Assembly (NCBI RefSeq): GCF_002927275.1
Contig: NZ_PRKW01000002.1
Location: forward strand, 124,001 to 188,000
Reading direction: 5' to 3'
Source of the DNA: Arthrobacter pityocampae
GTDB taxonomy: Bacteria > Actinomycetota > Actinomycetes > Actinomycetales > Micrococcaceae
Length of the DNA stretch: 64,000 bases
Positions within the stretch are counted from its first letter, which is position 1. Each line of letters starts with the position of its first letter. A program made the position numbers and the translations under genes. Below are positions 37,103 through 46,899 of the stretch, piece after piece. Below the pieces are notes generated by a model. It was not told the DNA's origin, made no database searches, and was given only the letters and a program-made list of their open reading frames with translations.

Positions 37103-38856
37103 AGATACTGGCCCGTGTTCGCCGTCGTCTCGATCGACTTGCCCGGCTCCTGGCCGGCCTTGCCCTGCACGATCGTGCGGATGTAGGTGATGCGCTCGCC
37201 CTTCTTGCCGGAGATACGCGCCCAGTCGTCCGGGTTCGTGGTGTTGGGCATGTCCTCGTGCTCGCGGAACTCGTCCACCACGGCGCGCATCAGGTGCTCG
37301 ATGCGCAGCCCCTTGCTGCCGTCCAGGAGGAGGTCCTTGATGGCGTACTTCTTCGCGCGGTCCACGACGTTCTGGATGACCGCGCCGGAGTTGAAGTCCT
37401 TGAAGTAGAGCATCTCGGTGTCGCCGTTGGCGTACGTCACCTCGAGGTACTCGTTGGACTTGTCGGTCGAGTACATCTGTTCGACCGTGCGGCGGATCAT
37501 CTCGGCGATGGTGGTCCGCGGGTCGTTGCCGTTCTCGGCGAGGTCGTCCGCGTGCAGCGGCAGGTCCGCCGTGATGTACTTCGCGAAGATCTCGGCGGCG
37601 CCCTCGGCGTCGGGCCTCTGGATCTTGATCTTCACGTCCAGCCGGCCCGGCCGCAGGATGGCGGGGTCGATCATGTCCTCGCGGTTGGAGGCGCCGATGA
37701 CGATCACGTTCTCGAGCTTCTCGACGCCGTCGATCTCGCTGAGCAGCTGCGGGACGATCGTCGTCTCGACGTCGGAGGAGACACCGGTGCCGCGGGTGCG
37801 GAAGAGCGAGTCCATCTCGTCGAAGAACACGACGACGGGGCTGCCGTCCGAGGCCTTCTCCCGCGCGCGGGCGAAGATGAGCCGGATGTGGCGCTCGGTC
37901 TCGCCCACGTACTTGTCGAGGAGCTCGGGGCCCTTGATGTTGAGGAAGTAGCTGCGGATCTGCTCGACGCCGGCGCGCTCCGCCGCGCGGGCGGCGAGCG
38001 AATTGGCGACGGCCTTTGCGATGAGGGTCTTCCCGCAGCCCGGCGGCCCGTACAGGAGGATGCCCTTGGGCGGCTTGAGGCCGTGCTCCCGGTAGAGGTC
38101 GGGGTGCAGGAACGGGAGCTCGACGGCGTCGCGGATCTGCTCGATCTGCGGGCCGAGCCCGCCGATGTCGCCGTACGCGATGTCCGGGACCTCCTCGAGC
38201 ACGAGGTTCTCCACCTCGCTGCGCGGTACCTTCTCCAGACCGTAGCCGGACTTCGTGTCGACGGCGAGGGCGTCGCCCACGCGGATCCTCTCGGCCTGCA
38301 GGGGGCCGCTGAGCTTGATGACGCGTTCGTCGTCCGTGCGTCCCACCACGAGCGCGCGGTCGGTGCCCAGGAGTTCCTTGATGGTGACGATCTCCCCGGC
38401 GCGCTCGTAGCCGAGGGCCGCGACGATCGTGAGGGACTCGTTGAGGAGCACCTCCTGGCCGGGCGCGAGCTGCCGGACGTTGATCAGCGGGCTGACGGTG
38501 ACGCGCAGCTTCCGCCCCGACTGCAGGATGTCCGCGGTGTCCTGCACCGTGGCCTCCGTGGTGGTCCCGGGCTCGGACGGGCGTTTCGGGTTCACCTGCA
38601 TCACGGTGGCGAAGCTGAAGGGAGCCGCGCCCTCCTTCTCGAGGGCGGCCTTCAGCCGGACGATCTCGGTGCGCGCGGACTCGAGGGCGGCGACGAGCTT
38701 CCCGTTGTTCTGGGTGGCTGCCCCGAGCTGGCGGTCGATGTGGCGGAGTTTGTCCCGCAGGACGTTCAGCTGGCGCTGCGCGGCGGAGTTGTCGACGAGC
38801 GGGGCGTTCGGCTCGCTCGATCCGGCGGCAGGAGCGTAATCATCGGATTCCGGCAT
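37099..38856 (-). CDS. arc: AAA+ proteasomal ATPase ARC/Mpa
   Basis: 585 aa. Hexameric unfoldase that recruits pupylated proteins. N-terminal coiled coil (about 22-75), tandem OB domains (about 80-210), then AAA+ core with Walker A GPPGCGKT (270-277) and Walker B VVFFDEMD. The C-terminal GQYL supplies the motif that docks into the proteasome alpha ring. Most upstream gene of the pupylation operon; promoter candidate at 38898-38903. Confidence 0.96.
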   Translation of the reverse strand: MPESDDYAPAAGSSEPNAPLVDNSAAQRQLNVLRDKLRHIDRQLGAATQNNGKLVAALESARTEIVRLKAALEKEGAAPFSFATVMQVNPKRPSEPGTTTEATVQDTADILQSGRKLRVTVSPLINVRQLAPGQEVLLNESLTIVAALGYERAGEIVTIKELLGTDRALVVGRTDDERVIKLSGPLQAERIRVGDALAVDTKSGYGLEKVPRSEVENLVLEEVPDIAYGDIGGLGPQIEQIRDAVELPFLHPDLYREHGLKPPKGILLYGPPGCGKTLIAKAVANSLAARAAERAGVEQIRSYFLNIKGPELLDKYVGETERHIRLIFARAREKASDGSPVVVFFDEMDSLFRTRGTGVSSDVETTIVPQLLSEIDGVEKLENVIVIGASNREDMIDPAILRPGRLDVKIKIQRPDAEGAAEIFAKYITADLPLHADDLAENGNDPRTTIAEMIRRTVEQMYSTDKSNEYLEVTYANGDTEMLYFKDFNSGAVIQNVVDRAKKYAIKDLLLDGSKGLRIEHLMRAVVDEFREHEDMPNTTNPDDWARISGKKGERITYIRTIVQGKAGQEPGKSIETTANTGQYL

Positions 38857-38897
38857 TTCGGTTCGCCACCTTCGGTTCGACCTTCGGCTGTCTTTCG

Positions 38898-38903
38898 ACC
38901 TTA
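38898..38903 (-). promoter_or_regulatory. Candidate -10 element for the arc-dop-pup-prcBA-pafA operon
   Basis: TAAGGT on the minus strand, about 41 nt before the arc ATG. The leader contains short repeated GAAGG/CGAAC units. No clear -35. Confidence 0.35.
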
Positions 38904-39008
38904 GCGCAGACCTCGGTCCGCTCTACGTACTGTTGCTGCCCTGTGTAACGCGTGGGGGCCTCGGACCTCTTCCCGTCATCTTCCCGTCATCGGGGACCCG
39001 CCGACGCC

Positions 39009-40079
39009 CTACTCGACGGTGCCGCCGTCGGCGATCGCGTCGCGGCGGGCCTGGGCCTCCTCGGCCGGCAGGGAGCCGCGCTGGATGGTGGACGCCGCAT
39101 CCCGGGCCACGCGGCGCAGCCGCTTGTCGGAGACCTCGCGCTCCCCCACCGCCTGCGGTGTCCAGGCGTTGAGGTCCTCCTCGCTGAACCCGGTCTTGGA
39201 GGGCCGGCGCTTCGGGGTGAAGCCGGTGGCGCCCTCGGCCAGCCGGCGGGCGGTCAGCAGGAACCCGGTGTGGGCGACCATGCGGTGGTCGGGGCGGACG
39301 GCGAGGCCCTCGAGGTGCCAGCCGCGCACCATGGACTCCCACCCCTCGGGCTCCGTGAAGCGGCCGTCCGCGCGGATGGCCTCGGCGGTGCGGGAGAGCT
39401 GCGTGACCGTGGCCACGTAGCTGATCCAGACACCCCCGGGGGCCAGCACGGTGGCGACGGCGTCGAGGCACTCCCAGGGTGCGAGCATGTCCAGGACCAC
39501 GCGGTCCACGGATCCGGGCTCCTCCTGGGCGAGGACCTGCTCCTGGAAGTCGCCGAGGGTGATCCGCCAGGCCGGGTGGGGTCCGCCGAAGATCGTCTCG
39601 ACGTTGCCGCGGGCGATGTCCGCGAACTCCTCGCGGCGCTCGAAGGAGTGCAGATAGCCGTCGTCGCCCACGGCCCGCAGCAGCGAGATGGACAGCGCCC
39701 CGGAGCCCACGCCGGCCTCGACGACGCGCGCGCCCGGGTAGATGTCGGCCATCGTCACGATCTGGCCGGCGTCCTTCGGGTAGACGACGGCCGCGCCGCG
39801 CGGCATCGACAGGACGAAGTCCGACAGCAGGGGCCGCAGGGCCTGGTACAGCTGGCCGGTGGTGTTCTCGAGGATGGTGCCCTCGGTGGCGCCGATGAGG
39901 GAGTCGTGCTGGAGGAAGCCCTTGTGGGTGTGGAACGCGCCGCCGGGCGTGAGGGTGACCGTGTTCATGCGGCCCTTCTCGTCGGTCAGCTGGACGCGCT
40001 CGCCGGCGCGGAACGGGCCGCGGCGGGCCGCGGCGCCGTGCGGGCCGGCGGGGGCTTCGGGGGTGGGGGCGGTGCTCAT
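39009..40079 (-). CDS. trmI: tRNA (adenine-58-N1)-methyltransferase TrmI
   Basis: 356 aa. Makes m1A58 in the tRNA T-loop. SAM-binding motif VVEAGVGSGALSISLL and DRVVLDMLAPWE, with preceding RGAAVVYPKDAGQIV typical of TrmI. The C terminus is longer than the family core by about 60 charged residues. The ATG at 40079 is followed by a disordered stretch before RVQLTDEKGR. Also near the ARC gene in mycobacteria. Confidence 0.92.
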   Translation of the reverse strand: MSTAPTPEAPAGPHGAAARRGPFRAGERVQLTDEKGRMNTVTLTPGGAFHTHKGFLQHDSLIGATEGTILENTTGQLYQALRPLLSDFVLSMPRGAAVVYPKDAGQIVTMADIYPGARVVEAGVGSGALSISLLRAVGDDGYLHSFERREEFADIARGNVETIFGGPHPAWRITLGDFQEQVLAQEEPGSVDRVVLDMLAPWECLDAVATVLAPGGVWISYVATVTQLSRTAEAIRADGRFTEPEGWESMVRGWHLEGLAVRPDHRMVAHTGFLLTARRLAEGATGFTPKRRPSKTGFSEEDLNAWTPQAVGEREVSDKRLRRVARDAASTIQRGSLPAEEAQARRDAIADGGTVE

Positions 40080-40174
40080 GGAGGGTCCTTCGGCGTGGGC
40101 CGGCGGGGCCGGCATGAATGGGGTGGTCGAGGCGGGGAGGACGGGTGCGTGGTGGGGCGGAGTGCGGCCGTCGG

Positions 40175-41341
40175 TCAGGCGCCGGGAGCTGTTCCCGCGG
40201 TGCCCTTGCCCGTGATGGCCTGCACGACCGTCCGCTGGTGGAGCAGTCCGGTGACGGCGCCGGCGCGGTTCACGACGGCGTACTCGTTGCCTTCGAGGCG
40301 TGCGAGGAACTGCACGAGCTCCTGCCCCTCGGCCCACTCGGGGACGTATGCGCCGGCGGCGAGGCGCCGCGCGGCGGCGGTGGCCGCTGTGGCGTCCGCG
40401 GTCTCGTCGGGGACGGCCAGCAGTGCGGCGTCGTCCACCACGGCCTCGGGGACACCGGTGGGCCCGGTGAGGACGACGGCGGTCCCCGGGTTCTCCCGGA
40501 GGATGCGGCGGACGGCGAGCACGCTCGTGCCCGCGGGGACACCGACCGCGGGTTGCTGCAGGCGTCCGGCGCTGATCGCGGGCAGGCGCAGGCGCATCTT
40601 CGCGTTCGTGATCGCGGCCGTCGCCCCCATCCACAGGAAGGCGCCCATGACCACGGCGATGAGGATGAACGGGAGATCGGGACCGCGGCCCTGGACCAGC
40701 GGCACGGCCACCACGGAACCCAGCAGCAGGACCACGAGGACGCGTCCGGCCCAGCCGGCCGCCACGGTGCCCTTCTCCTGGCTCCCGGTGACCCGCCAGA
40801 CCGCGCTCTCGACGAGGCGCCCGCCGTCCAGGGGCAGCCCCGGGAGGACGTTGAACACCGCGACGAGCAGGTTCGCCCAGACGAGGATCACCGTCAGGAG
40901 GTAGGCGACGCCGCCAGGGTCCACCATCTGGAGGATTCCCCAGCCCAGGCCGGCGAGCACGAAGTTCGCTGCCGGCCCCGCGAGGGCGACCAGGAGGGAG
41001 CGCCCCGGGGAGGAGTTGAAGCTCGCGAACTGGGTGTGTCCGCCCCACAGGTTGAGCACGATCTCCTTGGTGGGCCAGCCGAACGACCGGGCGGTGAGCG
41101 CGTGCGCGAGTTCGTGGATGAGGACGGACGCCGCGAGGAGCAGGGCGTAGCCGAGGGCGACGGCGTACGCGCCGACGCCGATCCCGGGGACGACCTGGCC
41201 CACGCGCGGTCCGAAGACCAGCACGATGAACGCCGTGATGACGAACCAGGACCAGGCGAGGATCACCGGGACGCCGGCGATCCGCCCGAGCGGCAGCCCG
41301 GCGGTCCTCTCCTGCTGCGGTGCCTGCTGGGCTCCGCTCAC
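40175..41341 (-). CDS. Site-2 protease family membrane metallopeptidase (M50) with CBS domains
   Basis: 388 aa. Several membrane segments, the zinc-binding HELAHALT (HExxH) and the second motif NVLPGLPLDGGR characteristic of S2P. The C-terminal third (from about 255) is a CBS pair (VLAVRRILRENPGTAVVLTG; YAVVNRAGAVTGLLHQ), so activity may respond to an adenosine ligand. The GTG overlaps the HAD stop (GTGA), coupling the two. Substrate unknown. Confidence 0.9.
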   Translation of the reverse strand: MSGAQQAPQQERTAGLPLGRIAGVPVILAWSWFVITAFIVLVFGPRVGQVVPGIGVGAYAVALGYALLLAASVLIHELAHALTARSFGWPTKEIVLNLWGGHTQFASFNSSPGRSLLVALAGPAANFVLAGLGWGILQMVDPGGVAYLLTVILVWANLLVAVFNVLPGLPLDGGRLVESAVWRVTGSQEKGTVAAGWAGRVLVVLLLGSVVAVPLVQGRGPDLPFILIAVVMGAFLWMGATAAITNAKMRLRLPAISAGRLQQPAVGVPAGTSVLAVRRILRENPGTAVVLTGPTGVPEAVVDDAALLAVPDETADATAATAAARRLAAGAYVPEWAEGQELVQFLARLEGNEYAVVNRAGAVTGLLHQRTVVQAITGKGTAGTAPGA

Positions 41342-42135
41342 GCGACGTTCTCGCCGTCGTCGAAGGCGTCGTCCCCGACACCGCTCCCGGCGGCCGGCAG
41401 CAGGGCCGCGAGGTCCGCCGGCGTGCGTCCGGCGAGGGTGTCCCAGTCGGTGCGGCGTGCATCCGGCGGCAGGGGCACGAAGTGCGGGACGGCGAGGGTG
41501 GTGAGCCCGGCGGCGAGGGCCGAGGTCACCCCGGGCAGGGAGTCCTCGATCGCGACCACGGCGTCCTTGCCCAGTCCCGGCTGGTCGGCCGCCAGCAGGT
41601 CGAAGCCCAGCTGGTAGGCCTCCGGATCGGGTTTGCCGGCGCTCACGCGGTCCCCGGTGACGAGGTGGGAGAACGTCCCCTCGGGCAGGTGCGCGGCGAC
41701 CGCACCGGCGAGGAGGGTCTCGGACATGGTGACCATGGCGCACGGGATGCCCTCGGCGTGCAGCGCGGCGAGCATCTCGCGTGCACCCGGACGCCAGGGG
41801 ACGGCCCTGGCGACGTCGGCTGCCACGCGCCCGATCAGGTGATCGATGATGTCGCGGGTGCCGAGGTCCACGCCGGCCTGCTGGAGCTGCCCGGCAGAGA
41901 ATTCGAGGGCCTGGCCCACGAGGGTGGTCGCCTGCTCGTCCGTCCACGTCCCGCCGTGCGCCTCGACGAGGTCCTTCTCGGCCCGGATCCAGTAGGGCTC
42001 GGTGTCGACGATGGTTCCGTCCATGTCCCAGAGCACGCCCCGCAGGCCGCCGGAGTTCCCGGCGCCGGCCGCGCCGTCGTCGTCGATCGCGTCGGGGGCA
42101 AGGAGGTGCATGCTGCCGGGAGGGTGGGGTGCCAT
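41338..42135 (-). CDS. HAD-superfamily hydrolase (phosphatase-like)
   Basis: 265 aa. Nucleophile motif GVLWDMDGTIVDTEP, then MVTMSE (motif II), GKPDPEAY (motif III Lys) and AIEDSLPGVTSAL (motif IV). Small phosphatase or phosphoglucomutase-like enzyme, substrate unknown. The ATG at 42135 is preceded by a TAGACT -10 at 7 nt. A longer frame to 42210 is unlikely. Confidence 0.88.
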   Translation of the reverse strand: MAPHPPGSMHLLAPDAIDDDGAAGAGNSGGLRGVLWDMDGTIVDTEPYWIRAEKDLVEAHGGTWTDEQATTLVGQALEFSAGQLQQAGVDLGTRDIIDHLIGRVAADVARAVPWRPGAREMLAALHAEGIPCAMVTMSETLLAGAVAAHLPEGTFSHLVTGDRVSAGKPDPEAYQLGFDLLAADQPGLGKDAVVAIEDSLPGVTSALAAGLTTLAVPHFVPLPPDARRTDWDTLAGRTPADLAALLPAAGSGVGDDAFDDGENVA

Positions 42136-42142
42136 GCCTTCA

Positions 42143-42148
42143 AGTCTA
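42143..42148 (-). promoter_or_regulatory. -10 element TAGACT, leaderless promoter of the HAD gene
   Basis: TAGACT on the minus strand, 7 nt before the ATG at 42135. Confidence 0.45.
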
Positions 42149-42227
42149 CGGGGGCGGCCCGGCAGGGCACGTCCGCCGCCCCCTCCACGGCAGCACAGCC
42201 CGCCTGACATCGCCGCGTGCCGGGGTC

Positions 42228-42233
42228 TAGGGT
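42228..42233 (+). promoter_or_regulatory. -10 element TAGGGT, leaderless promoter of the PAC2 gene
   Basis: TAGGGT, then 6 nt (GAGAGC), then the GTG at 42240. No proper ribosome site. Confidence 0.5.
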
Positions 42234-42239
42234 GAGAGC

Positions 42240-43130
42240 GTGGATAGCTTCGAAGAGAACCAGCCGACCGGCGTGCAGGACCTGTTCCAGGACGCCGCCG
42301 AGCCCGAGCGCAGGACCACGATCATGCTCGCGGCCTTCGAGGGATGGAACGACGCCGGCGAGGCGGCCAGCGACGCGCTGAAGTACATGGGGCGCTTCTT
42401 CGGCAGTGAGCGCATCTCCACGATCGACGCCGACGAGTTCTACGACTTCCAGTTCACCCGCCCCATGATCAAGCGGAACGCGGCCGGTCAGCGCCGCATC
42501 AAGTGGCCCAACACCCGCATCAGCAAGACCGTCGTGCCCCACTCGAACATCGACCTGATCCTCGTCAACGGCGTCGAGCCGTCCTACAAGTGGCGCGCCT
42601 ACACCGCCGAACTGGTCGCACTGGCGAAGGAGCTCAGCGTCGACTGCATCGTCCTCGTCGGTGCGCTCCTGGCGGACGTCCCGCACTCGCGGCCCATCCC
42701 GGTGACGGTCACCTCCGACGACGACCTCGTCCGGCAGAGCCTGGACGTCGAGCCGTCCACGTACGAGGGTCCGATCGGGATCGTGGGCGTGCTGGCCGAG
42801 ATGGGGCTCCTCGCAGACATCCCCACCATGTCCCTGTGGGCCGCCGTGCCGCACTACGTGGGCCAGTCGCCCTCGCCGAAGGCGCAGCTCGCGCTCCTGA
42901 ACAAACTCGAGGAGATCCTGCAGGTCGCGGTGGACACCCATCTGCTCACGGAGGAGTCGGAGGCCTGGGAGCGCGGGGTCGACGAACTCGCCACGGAGGA
43001 CCCCGAGGTCGCCGCCTACGTGCGCCAGCTCGAGGAGGCCAAGGACACCGTGGACCTCCCGGAGGCCAGCGGCGAGTCGATCGCCCGGGAGTTCGAGCGG
43101 TACCTGAAGAAGCGCCGTCGCGACCAGTAG
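42240..43130 (+). CDS. PAC2-family protein (proteasome assembly chaperone 2-like)
   Basis: 296 aa. PAC2 fold with TTIMLAAFEGWNDAGEAASDAL near residue 25, PVTVTSDDDLV and GPIGIVGVLAEMG in the middle and PSPKAQLALLNKLEEIL toward the end. Similar proteins occur near mshC and the proteasome cluster in mycobacteria. The name is by homology to the eukaryotic chaperone; a role in bacterial proteasome assembly has not been established to my knowledge. It is convergent with mshC. Confidence 0.9.
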   Translation: MDSFEENQPTGVQDLFQDAAEPERRTTIMLAAFEGWNDAGEAASDALKYMGRFFGSERISTIDADEFYDFQFTRPMIKRNAAGQRRIKWPNTRISKTVVPHSNIDLILVNGVEPSYKWRAYTAELVALAKELSVDCIVLVGALLADVPHSRPIPVTVTSDDDLVRQSLDVEPSTYEGPIGIVGVLAEMGLLADIPTMSLWAAVPHYVGQSPSPKAQLALLNKLEEILQVAVDTHLLTEESEAWERGVDELATEDPEVAAYVRQLEEAKDTVDLPEASGESIAREFERYLKKRRRDQ

Positions 43131-43146
43131 GACCAGTCGGCCGGCG

Positions 43147-44412
43147 CTAGAGCCGGACGCCGAGCAGGGCGTCGACGACGTCCGCCAGAGCCCGCCCGTC
43201 CGTCCCGCCGGCACGCGGCGTCGCAGCCCAGGCGTCGATCGCGGCCAGCGCTGCCGGCGCGTCGAGGTCGTCCGCCAGATGCGCCCGCACCTGTTCGCGG
43301 AGCCCGGCGACGTCGTCGTGGGTCGCGGACCGCGCGGCCTCGCGCCACAGGGCCAGCCGGCGGATCGCGGTCTCGAGGACTTCGTCCGTCCAGGGCCAGT
43401 CGGCGCGGTAGTGGTGGGCCAGGATCGCGAGGCGGATCGCCGCGGGATCGACGCCGGCCCGGCGGAGCTTCGAGACTAGGACGAGGTTCCCGCGGGACTT
43501 GCTCATCTTCCCGCCGTCGTAGCCGACCATCCCGGCGTGGGCGTAGTGCTGCGCCAGGGGCGTGCCGCCGGCAGCCCACGCATGGGCGGCGCTCATCTCG
43601 TGATGCGGGAAGACGAGGTCCGAGCCCCCGCCCTGGACGGTGAACGGGGACGGCAGGAACTGCCGGGCGATGACGGCACACTCGATGTGCCAGCCCGGCC
43701 GCCCGTCGCCGAGCGATCCGCCCGGCCAGCTCGGCTCCCCCGGCCGTGCCGCGCGCCAGAGCAGGGGGTCGAGGGCGTTGCGCTTGAAGGGTCGCTGGGG
43801 GTCGCCGCCGCGCTCGGCCGAGAGCGCGAGCATCTTCTCGACGTCGAGGTGCGAGACCTGACCGAGGAACCAGCGTGCGTCGTCGTCGGTATCGAGGGCG
43901 GCCGCCGCGTCGAGGGAGAAGTAGACGTCGCCGTCGGGTTCCGCGCCCTCCCCGGGCACCGTGTAGGCGAGATCACGCCCCACCAGCTTCTCGACGATCG
44001 GGACGATCCAGTCGATCGACTCGACGGCCCCGACGTAGTGGTCCGGCGGCAGGACGTTCAGGGCCTCCATGTCCTCCCGGAACAGGGCGATCTGGTCGGC
44101 GGCGAGGTCCCGCCAGTCCACGCCGGTGGCGGTGGCGCGCTCGAGGAGCGGATCGTCGACGTCGGTCACGTTCTGCACGTAGCGCACCGTGGACCCGGCA
44201 TCCCGCCAGGTCCGGTTGAGGAGGTCGAACGCCACGTACGTCGCCGCGTGACCGAGGTGCGTGGCGTCGTACGGGGTGATCCCGCAGACGTAGAGGCTCT
44301 GCTCCGGCCGGTTCCCGAGGGGCGCGGGCCCCTGGAGTGCCGTGTCGAACAGGCTGACACCCGCCTGGGTGCCGTCGAGTACTGGGACAGGGGTCGAATT
44401 CCACGCAATCAC
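43147..44412 (-). CDS. mshC: Cysteine--glucosaminyl-inositol ligase MshC
   Basis: 421 aa. ATP-dependent ligation of cysteine to GlcN-inositol in mycothiol synthesis, a CysRS relative. HIGH-like motif [15 protein letters not shown] near the N terminus, WHIECAVIA and [10 protein letters not shown] near the end. The zinc-binding Cys lies in [14 protein letters not shown] start at 44412 with TAAGGT 7 nt upstream. Shows the host uses mycothiol. Confidence 0.95.
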   Translation of the reverse strand: MIAWNSTPVPVLDGTQAGVSLFDTALQGPAPLGNRPEQSLYVCGITPYDATHLGHAATYVAFDLLNRTWRDAGSTVRYVQNVTDVDDPLLERATATGVDWRDLAADQIALFREDMEALNVLPPDHYVGAVESIDWIVPIVEKLVGRDLAYTVPGEGAEPDGDVYFSLDAAAALDTDDDARWFLGQVSHLDVEKMLALSAERGGDPQRPFKRNALDPLLWRAARPGEPSWPGGSLGDGRPGWHIECAVIARQFLPSPFTVQGGGSDLVFPHHEMSAAHAWAAGGTPLAQHYAHAGMVGYDGGKMSKSRGNLVLVSKLRRAGVDPAAIRLAILAHHYRADWPWTDEVLETAIRRLALWREAARSATHDDVAGLREQVRAHLADDLDAPAALAAIDAWAATPRAGGTDGRALADVVDALLGVRL

Positions 44413-44419
44413 ACGATCA

Positions 44420-44425
44420 ACCTTA
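44420..44425 (-). promoter_or_regulatory. -10 element TAAGGT, leaderless promoter of mshC
   Basis: TAAGGT on the minus strand, 7 nt before the mshC GTG. It lies between mshC and the uppP stop. Confidence 0.45.
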
Positions 44426-44435
44426 CGGGCCTCGC

Positions 44436-45260
44436 TCAGGCGCTGATGACGCCGAGGCCGAGCAGCACGTACAGGGCGAGGCCGAGGAGGATCCGGTACC
44501 AGACGAAGAGCCCGTAGCCGCGTGTGGTGACGTACCGGAGGAACCAGCCGATGATGGCGAACCCGACCAGGAAGGCCACGACGGTGGCGAGGGCGGTCTC
44601 CCCGAGCCCGTACGGACCGGTCTCGTCGAAGCTCTTCACGAGCTGGAACACGCCGCTGCCGAACACGGCGGGGATGGCCAGCAGGAACGAGTAGCGCGCG
44701 GCGGCCTCCCGCGTGTAGCCCATCAGGAGGCCGGCGGTGATGGTGCCACCCGAGCGTGACACACCGGGGATCAGCGCCAGCGCCTGCGCCAGCCCGTAGA
44801 GGATGCCGTGACGGTAGGTGAGGCTCTTCAGGTCGCGCGTCTGCCGTCCGACGGCGTCGGCGACCGCCAGGATGAGCCCGAAGACGATCAGCATGGTGGC
44901 GACGATCCACATGCTGCGGAAGGAGCTCTCGATCTGGTCCTGGAACAGGAGGCCGAGCACCACGATGGGCACGCTGCCGATGATGACCAGCCAGCCCATA
45001 CGCGCATCCGGGTCGTCCCGCGGGACGGTGCCCCTCAGAGCACCGAACCAGGCCGCCACGATCCGCACGATGTCCTTCCAGAAGAACACGACGACGGCGG
45101 TCTCGGTCCCCAGCTGGGTGATGGCGGTGAACGCTGCCCCCGGATCCTCCGCGCCGGGGAGGAACTCACCGACGATCCGCAGGTGTGCGCTCGATGAAAT
45201 GGGTAGGAATTCCGTAAGGCCCTGGACGAACCCCAGGATGATTGCTTCTATCCAATTCAC
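44436..45260 (-). CDS. uppP: Undecaprenyl-diphosphatase UppP
   Basis: 274 aa, multi-pass membrane enzyme that recycles undecaprenyl pyrophosphate for cell-wall synthesis; overexpression is associated with bacitracin resistance. Signature [13 protein letters not shown] near residue 16 and [11 protein letters not shown] near 165. The GTG at 45260 has a TAGGGT -10 at 7 nt. Divergent from the aldo/keto reductase-like gene with only 69 bp between the starts. Confidence 0.95.
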   Translation of the reverse strand: MNWIEAIILGFVQGLTEFLPISSSAHLRIVGEFLPGAEDPGAAFTAITQLGTETAVVVFFWKDIVRIVAAWFGALRGTVPRDDPDARMGWLVIIGSVPIVVLGLLFQDQIESSFRSMWIVATMLIVFGLILAVADAVGRQTRDLKSLTYRHGILYGLAQALALIPGVSRSGGTITAGLLMGYTREAAARYSFLLAIPAVFGSGVFQLVKSFDETGPYGLGETALATVVAFLVGFAIIGWFLRYVTTRGYGLFVWYRILLGLALYVLLGLGVISA

Positions 45261-45267
45261 CCTTGAA

Positions 45268-45273
45268 ACCCTA
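45268..45273 (-). promoter_or_regulatory. -10 element TAGGGT, leaderless promoter of uppP
   Basis: TAGGGT on the minus strand, 7 nt before the GTG at 45260. Confidence 0.5.
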
Positions 45274-45316
45274 AGCCATACGGCACGGCCCGCCGCCATC
45301 CGGCCGGCGCCAGGCT

Positions 45317-45322
45317 TAGGCT
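45317..45322 (+). promoter_or_regulatory. -10 element TAGGCT, leaderless promoter of the AKR-like gene
   Basis: TAGGCT, then 7 nt, then the ATG at 45330. Confidence 0.45.
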
Positions 45323-45329
45323 TGCCCTC

Positions 45330-46256
45330 ATGCAACGGCGAAATGTGGGGATGAGCGGCCTGACCGTGTCCGCTCTGGGGCTGGGCACCATGAACTGGGG
45401 CCAGGAGGTGTCCGAGGAGGCCGCGCGGGAGCAGCTGCGCCTGTTCACCGACGCCGGGGGCACGCTCGTCGAGACCGCTGCGCGCTACGGCGAGGGCCAG
45501 GCGGAGGCGATCCTCGGCGGCTTCATCGGCGACACCGTGGCCCGCTCGGAACTCGTCCTCGTGGCGCAGGGCGGTACCACCCGTACCGGCAGCCGGCGCC
45601 TCGACGGATCGCGCCGGGGCCTGCTCGACTCGCTCGACGCCTCCCTGTCGCTGCTCGGGACGGACCACGTCGACATCTGGCTCGCGCCCTCCCCCGACTC
45701 CGCCGTCCCGCTGCAGGAGACGCTCAGCGCGCTGGAGGCCGCCTACGTGACCGGCCGTGCCCGCTACGTCGGCGTCTCCGGGTACGCCGGCTGGGAGTTC
45801 GCGCGGGCGGCCGCGACGGCGTCCTTCCCGCTCCTCGTGAACGACGTCGAGTACTCGCTCGTGAACCGCGGCGCCGAGCGGGACGTACTCCCCGCCGTCG
45901 AGGCGTTCGGGGCCGCAGTGCTCGCCTGGGGGCCCCTCGGCCGGGGCGTGCTGACCGGCAAGTACCGCGGGAGGATCCCCACGGAATCCCGCGGCGCCTC
46001 CGACGTGTGGGCGCCGTACGTGGAGCCCTATCTCGCCGGGAAGCCGCAGCGCGTCACGGAGGCGCTGTGCACGGCCGCGCGGGGGCTCGATCTGCAACCC
46101 CACGAACTCGCCCTGCGCTGGCTCCTGCACCGGCCCGGCGTGGCCTCCGCGATCGTGGGCGCCAGGACGCCGCAGCAGCTCAAGGAGATCCTGCAGACCA
46201 GCGCCTCGCCCGTCGCCGACCCCATCGCGGCGGTCCTCGACGAGGTCTCCGCCTAG
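45330..46256 (+). CDS. Aldo/keto reductase-like protein with degenerate catalytic tetrad
   Basis: 308 aa with the AKR (beta/alpha)8 layout: [12 protein letters not shown] at the start, [27 protein letters not shown] and a C-terminal [18 protein letters not shown] for the cofactor phosphate. Of the usual Asp-Tyr-Lys-His tetrad only Tyr appears kept: the Asp position is Glu (VETAARYG), Lys is Gln (LVLVAQGG) and His is replaced in DIWLAPSPD. Classical reductase chemistry is therefore doubtful. Neighbours are uppP and mshC. Confidence 0.88.
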   Translation: MQRRNVGMSGLTVSALGLGTMNWGQEVSEEAAREQLRLFTDAGGTLVETAARYGEGQAEAILGGFIGDTVARSELVLVAQGGTTRTGSRRLDGSRRGLLDSLDASLSLLGTDHVDIWLAPSPDSAVPLQETLSALEAAYVTGRARYVGVSGYAGWEFARAAATASFPLLVNDVEYSLVNRGAERDVLPAVEAFGAAVLAWGPLGRGVLTGKYRGRIPTESRGASDVWAPYVEPYLAGKPQRVTEALCTAARGLDLQPHELALRWLLHRPGVASAIVGARTPQQLKEILQTSASPVADPIAAVLDEVSA

Positions 46257-46319
46257 GACGGCGGCTGGGATCCGGCGGCCTGGCCGCCTCGGGTCCGGCG
46301 ACGCCGCAGGATCCGTCCC

Positions 46320-46592
46320 CTAGTTCTCGACTTCGGCCTCCACGAGGCGCGACGCGTACTCGGCGTCCTCGTCGTCGTCCTCGTCCTCGTCGTCCTCGTA
46401 GATGTCGAGGGGGAGGCTCTCCCCGAAGGCGTCGTAGAGAGCCTCCTCGTAGACCTCGAAGGCGTCGGCGATCCCCACGTAGGCCGCTTCCACGGCCGGG
46501 TCGTCCTCGCGCCGTCGTGATGCCGACGCCGCGAGGTGCTCCTCGAGGGCCGTCACGAGGGACTGGAGCGCCACGCGCGGATCTATGCTCAT
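46320..46592 (-). CDS. Small acidic hypothetical protein, 90 aa
   Basis: N-terminal helical half (VALQSLVTALEEHLAASASRR...VEAAYVGIADAFEVYEEALYD) and an extremely acidic tail (YEDDEDEDDDEDAE). A short conserved actinobacterial family is likely, but I cannot name it. The ATG follows TAACGT by 6 nt and has no ribosome site. Divergent from the DUF5703 gene. Confidence 0.7.
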   Translation of the reverse strand: MSIDPRVALQSLVTALEEHLAASASRRREDDPAVEAAYVGIADAFEVYEEALYDAFGESLPLDIYEDDEDEDDDEDAEYASRLVEAEVEN

Positions 46593-46598
46593 GGCTCG

Positions 46599-46604
46599 AC
46601 GTTA
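46599..46604 (-). promoter_or_regulatory. -10 element TAACGT, leaderless promoter
   Basis: TAACGT on the minus strand, 6 nt before the ATG at 46592. Confidence 0.4.
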
Positions 46605-46632
46605 TCGGTAAAGTGGACGGAATTGGAGGAAC

Positions 46633-46866
46633 ATGCGAGAACATTTTCTGAATGCGACAGCCGTCCGGGAGCGCGACTATGGGCGGCAGTACGAATACCT
46701 GGTCCTCACGGTGAACGCCGGGGAACCGCTGCCCGCCGCGCGCAAGCTCGTCGCGGAGCACGCGGAGTACGGCAAGTGGGAACTCGAGCGGAGCTGCATC
46801 TACATGGGCGGTGGCCGGCGGTACTGGCTGCGCCGGAAGGTCCTCCGCGTCGAGCGCACCGCCTGA
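46633..46866 (+). CDS. DUF5703-family protein, 77 aa
   Basis: A short actinobacterial protein of unknown function recognisable by RDYGRQYEYLVLTV, AEYGKWELERSCIYMGGGRRYWLRRKV. Strand-rich, basic and cytoplasmic. GGAGG lies close upstream of the ATG. It sits near uppP and mshC, as I recall for its mycobacterial counterpart. It converges on the acyl-CoA dehydrogenase gene. Confidence 0.85.
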   Translation: MREHFLNATAVRERDYGRQYEYLVLTVNAGEPLPAARKLVAEHAEYGKWELERSCIYMGGGRRYWLRRKVLRVERTA

Positions 46867-46899
46867 GACCGGCTGCGTCGCAGAGGCCGAGTGGGCCCG

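Noticed and set aside
46278-46303. GC-rich imperfect hairpin after the aldo/keto reductase-like gene
   Set aside because: Stem is interrupted and has no T-tract; such structures arise by chance in this composition.
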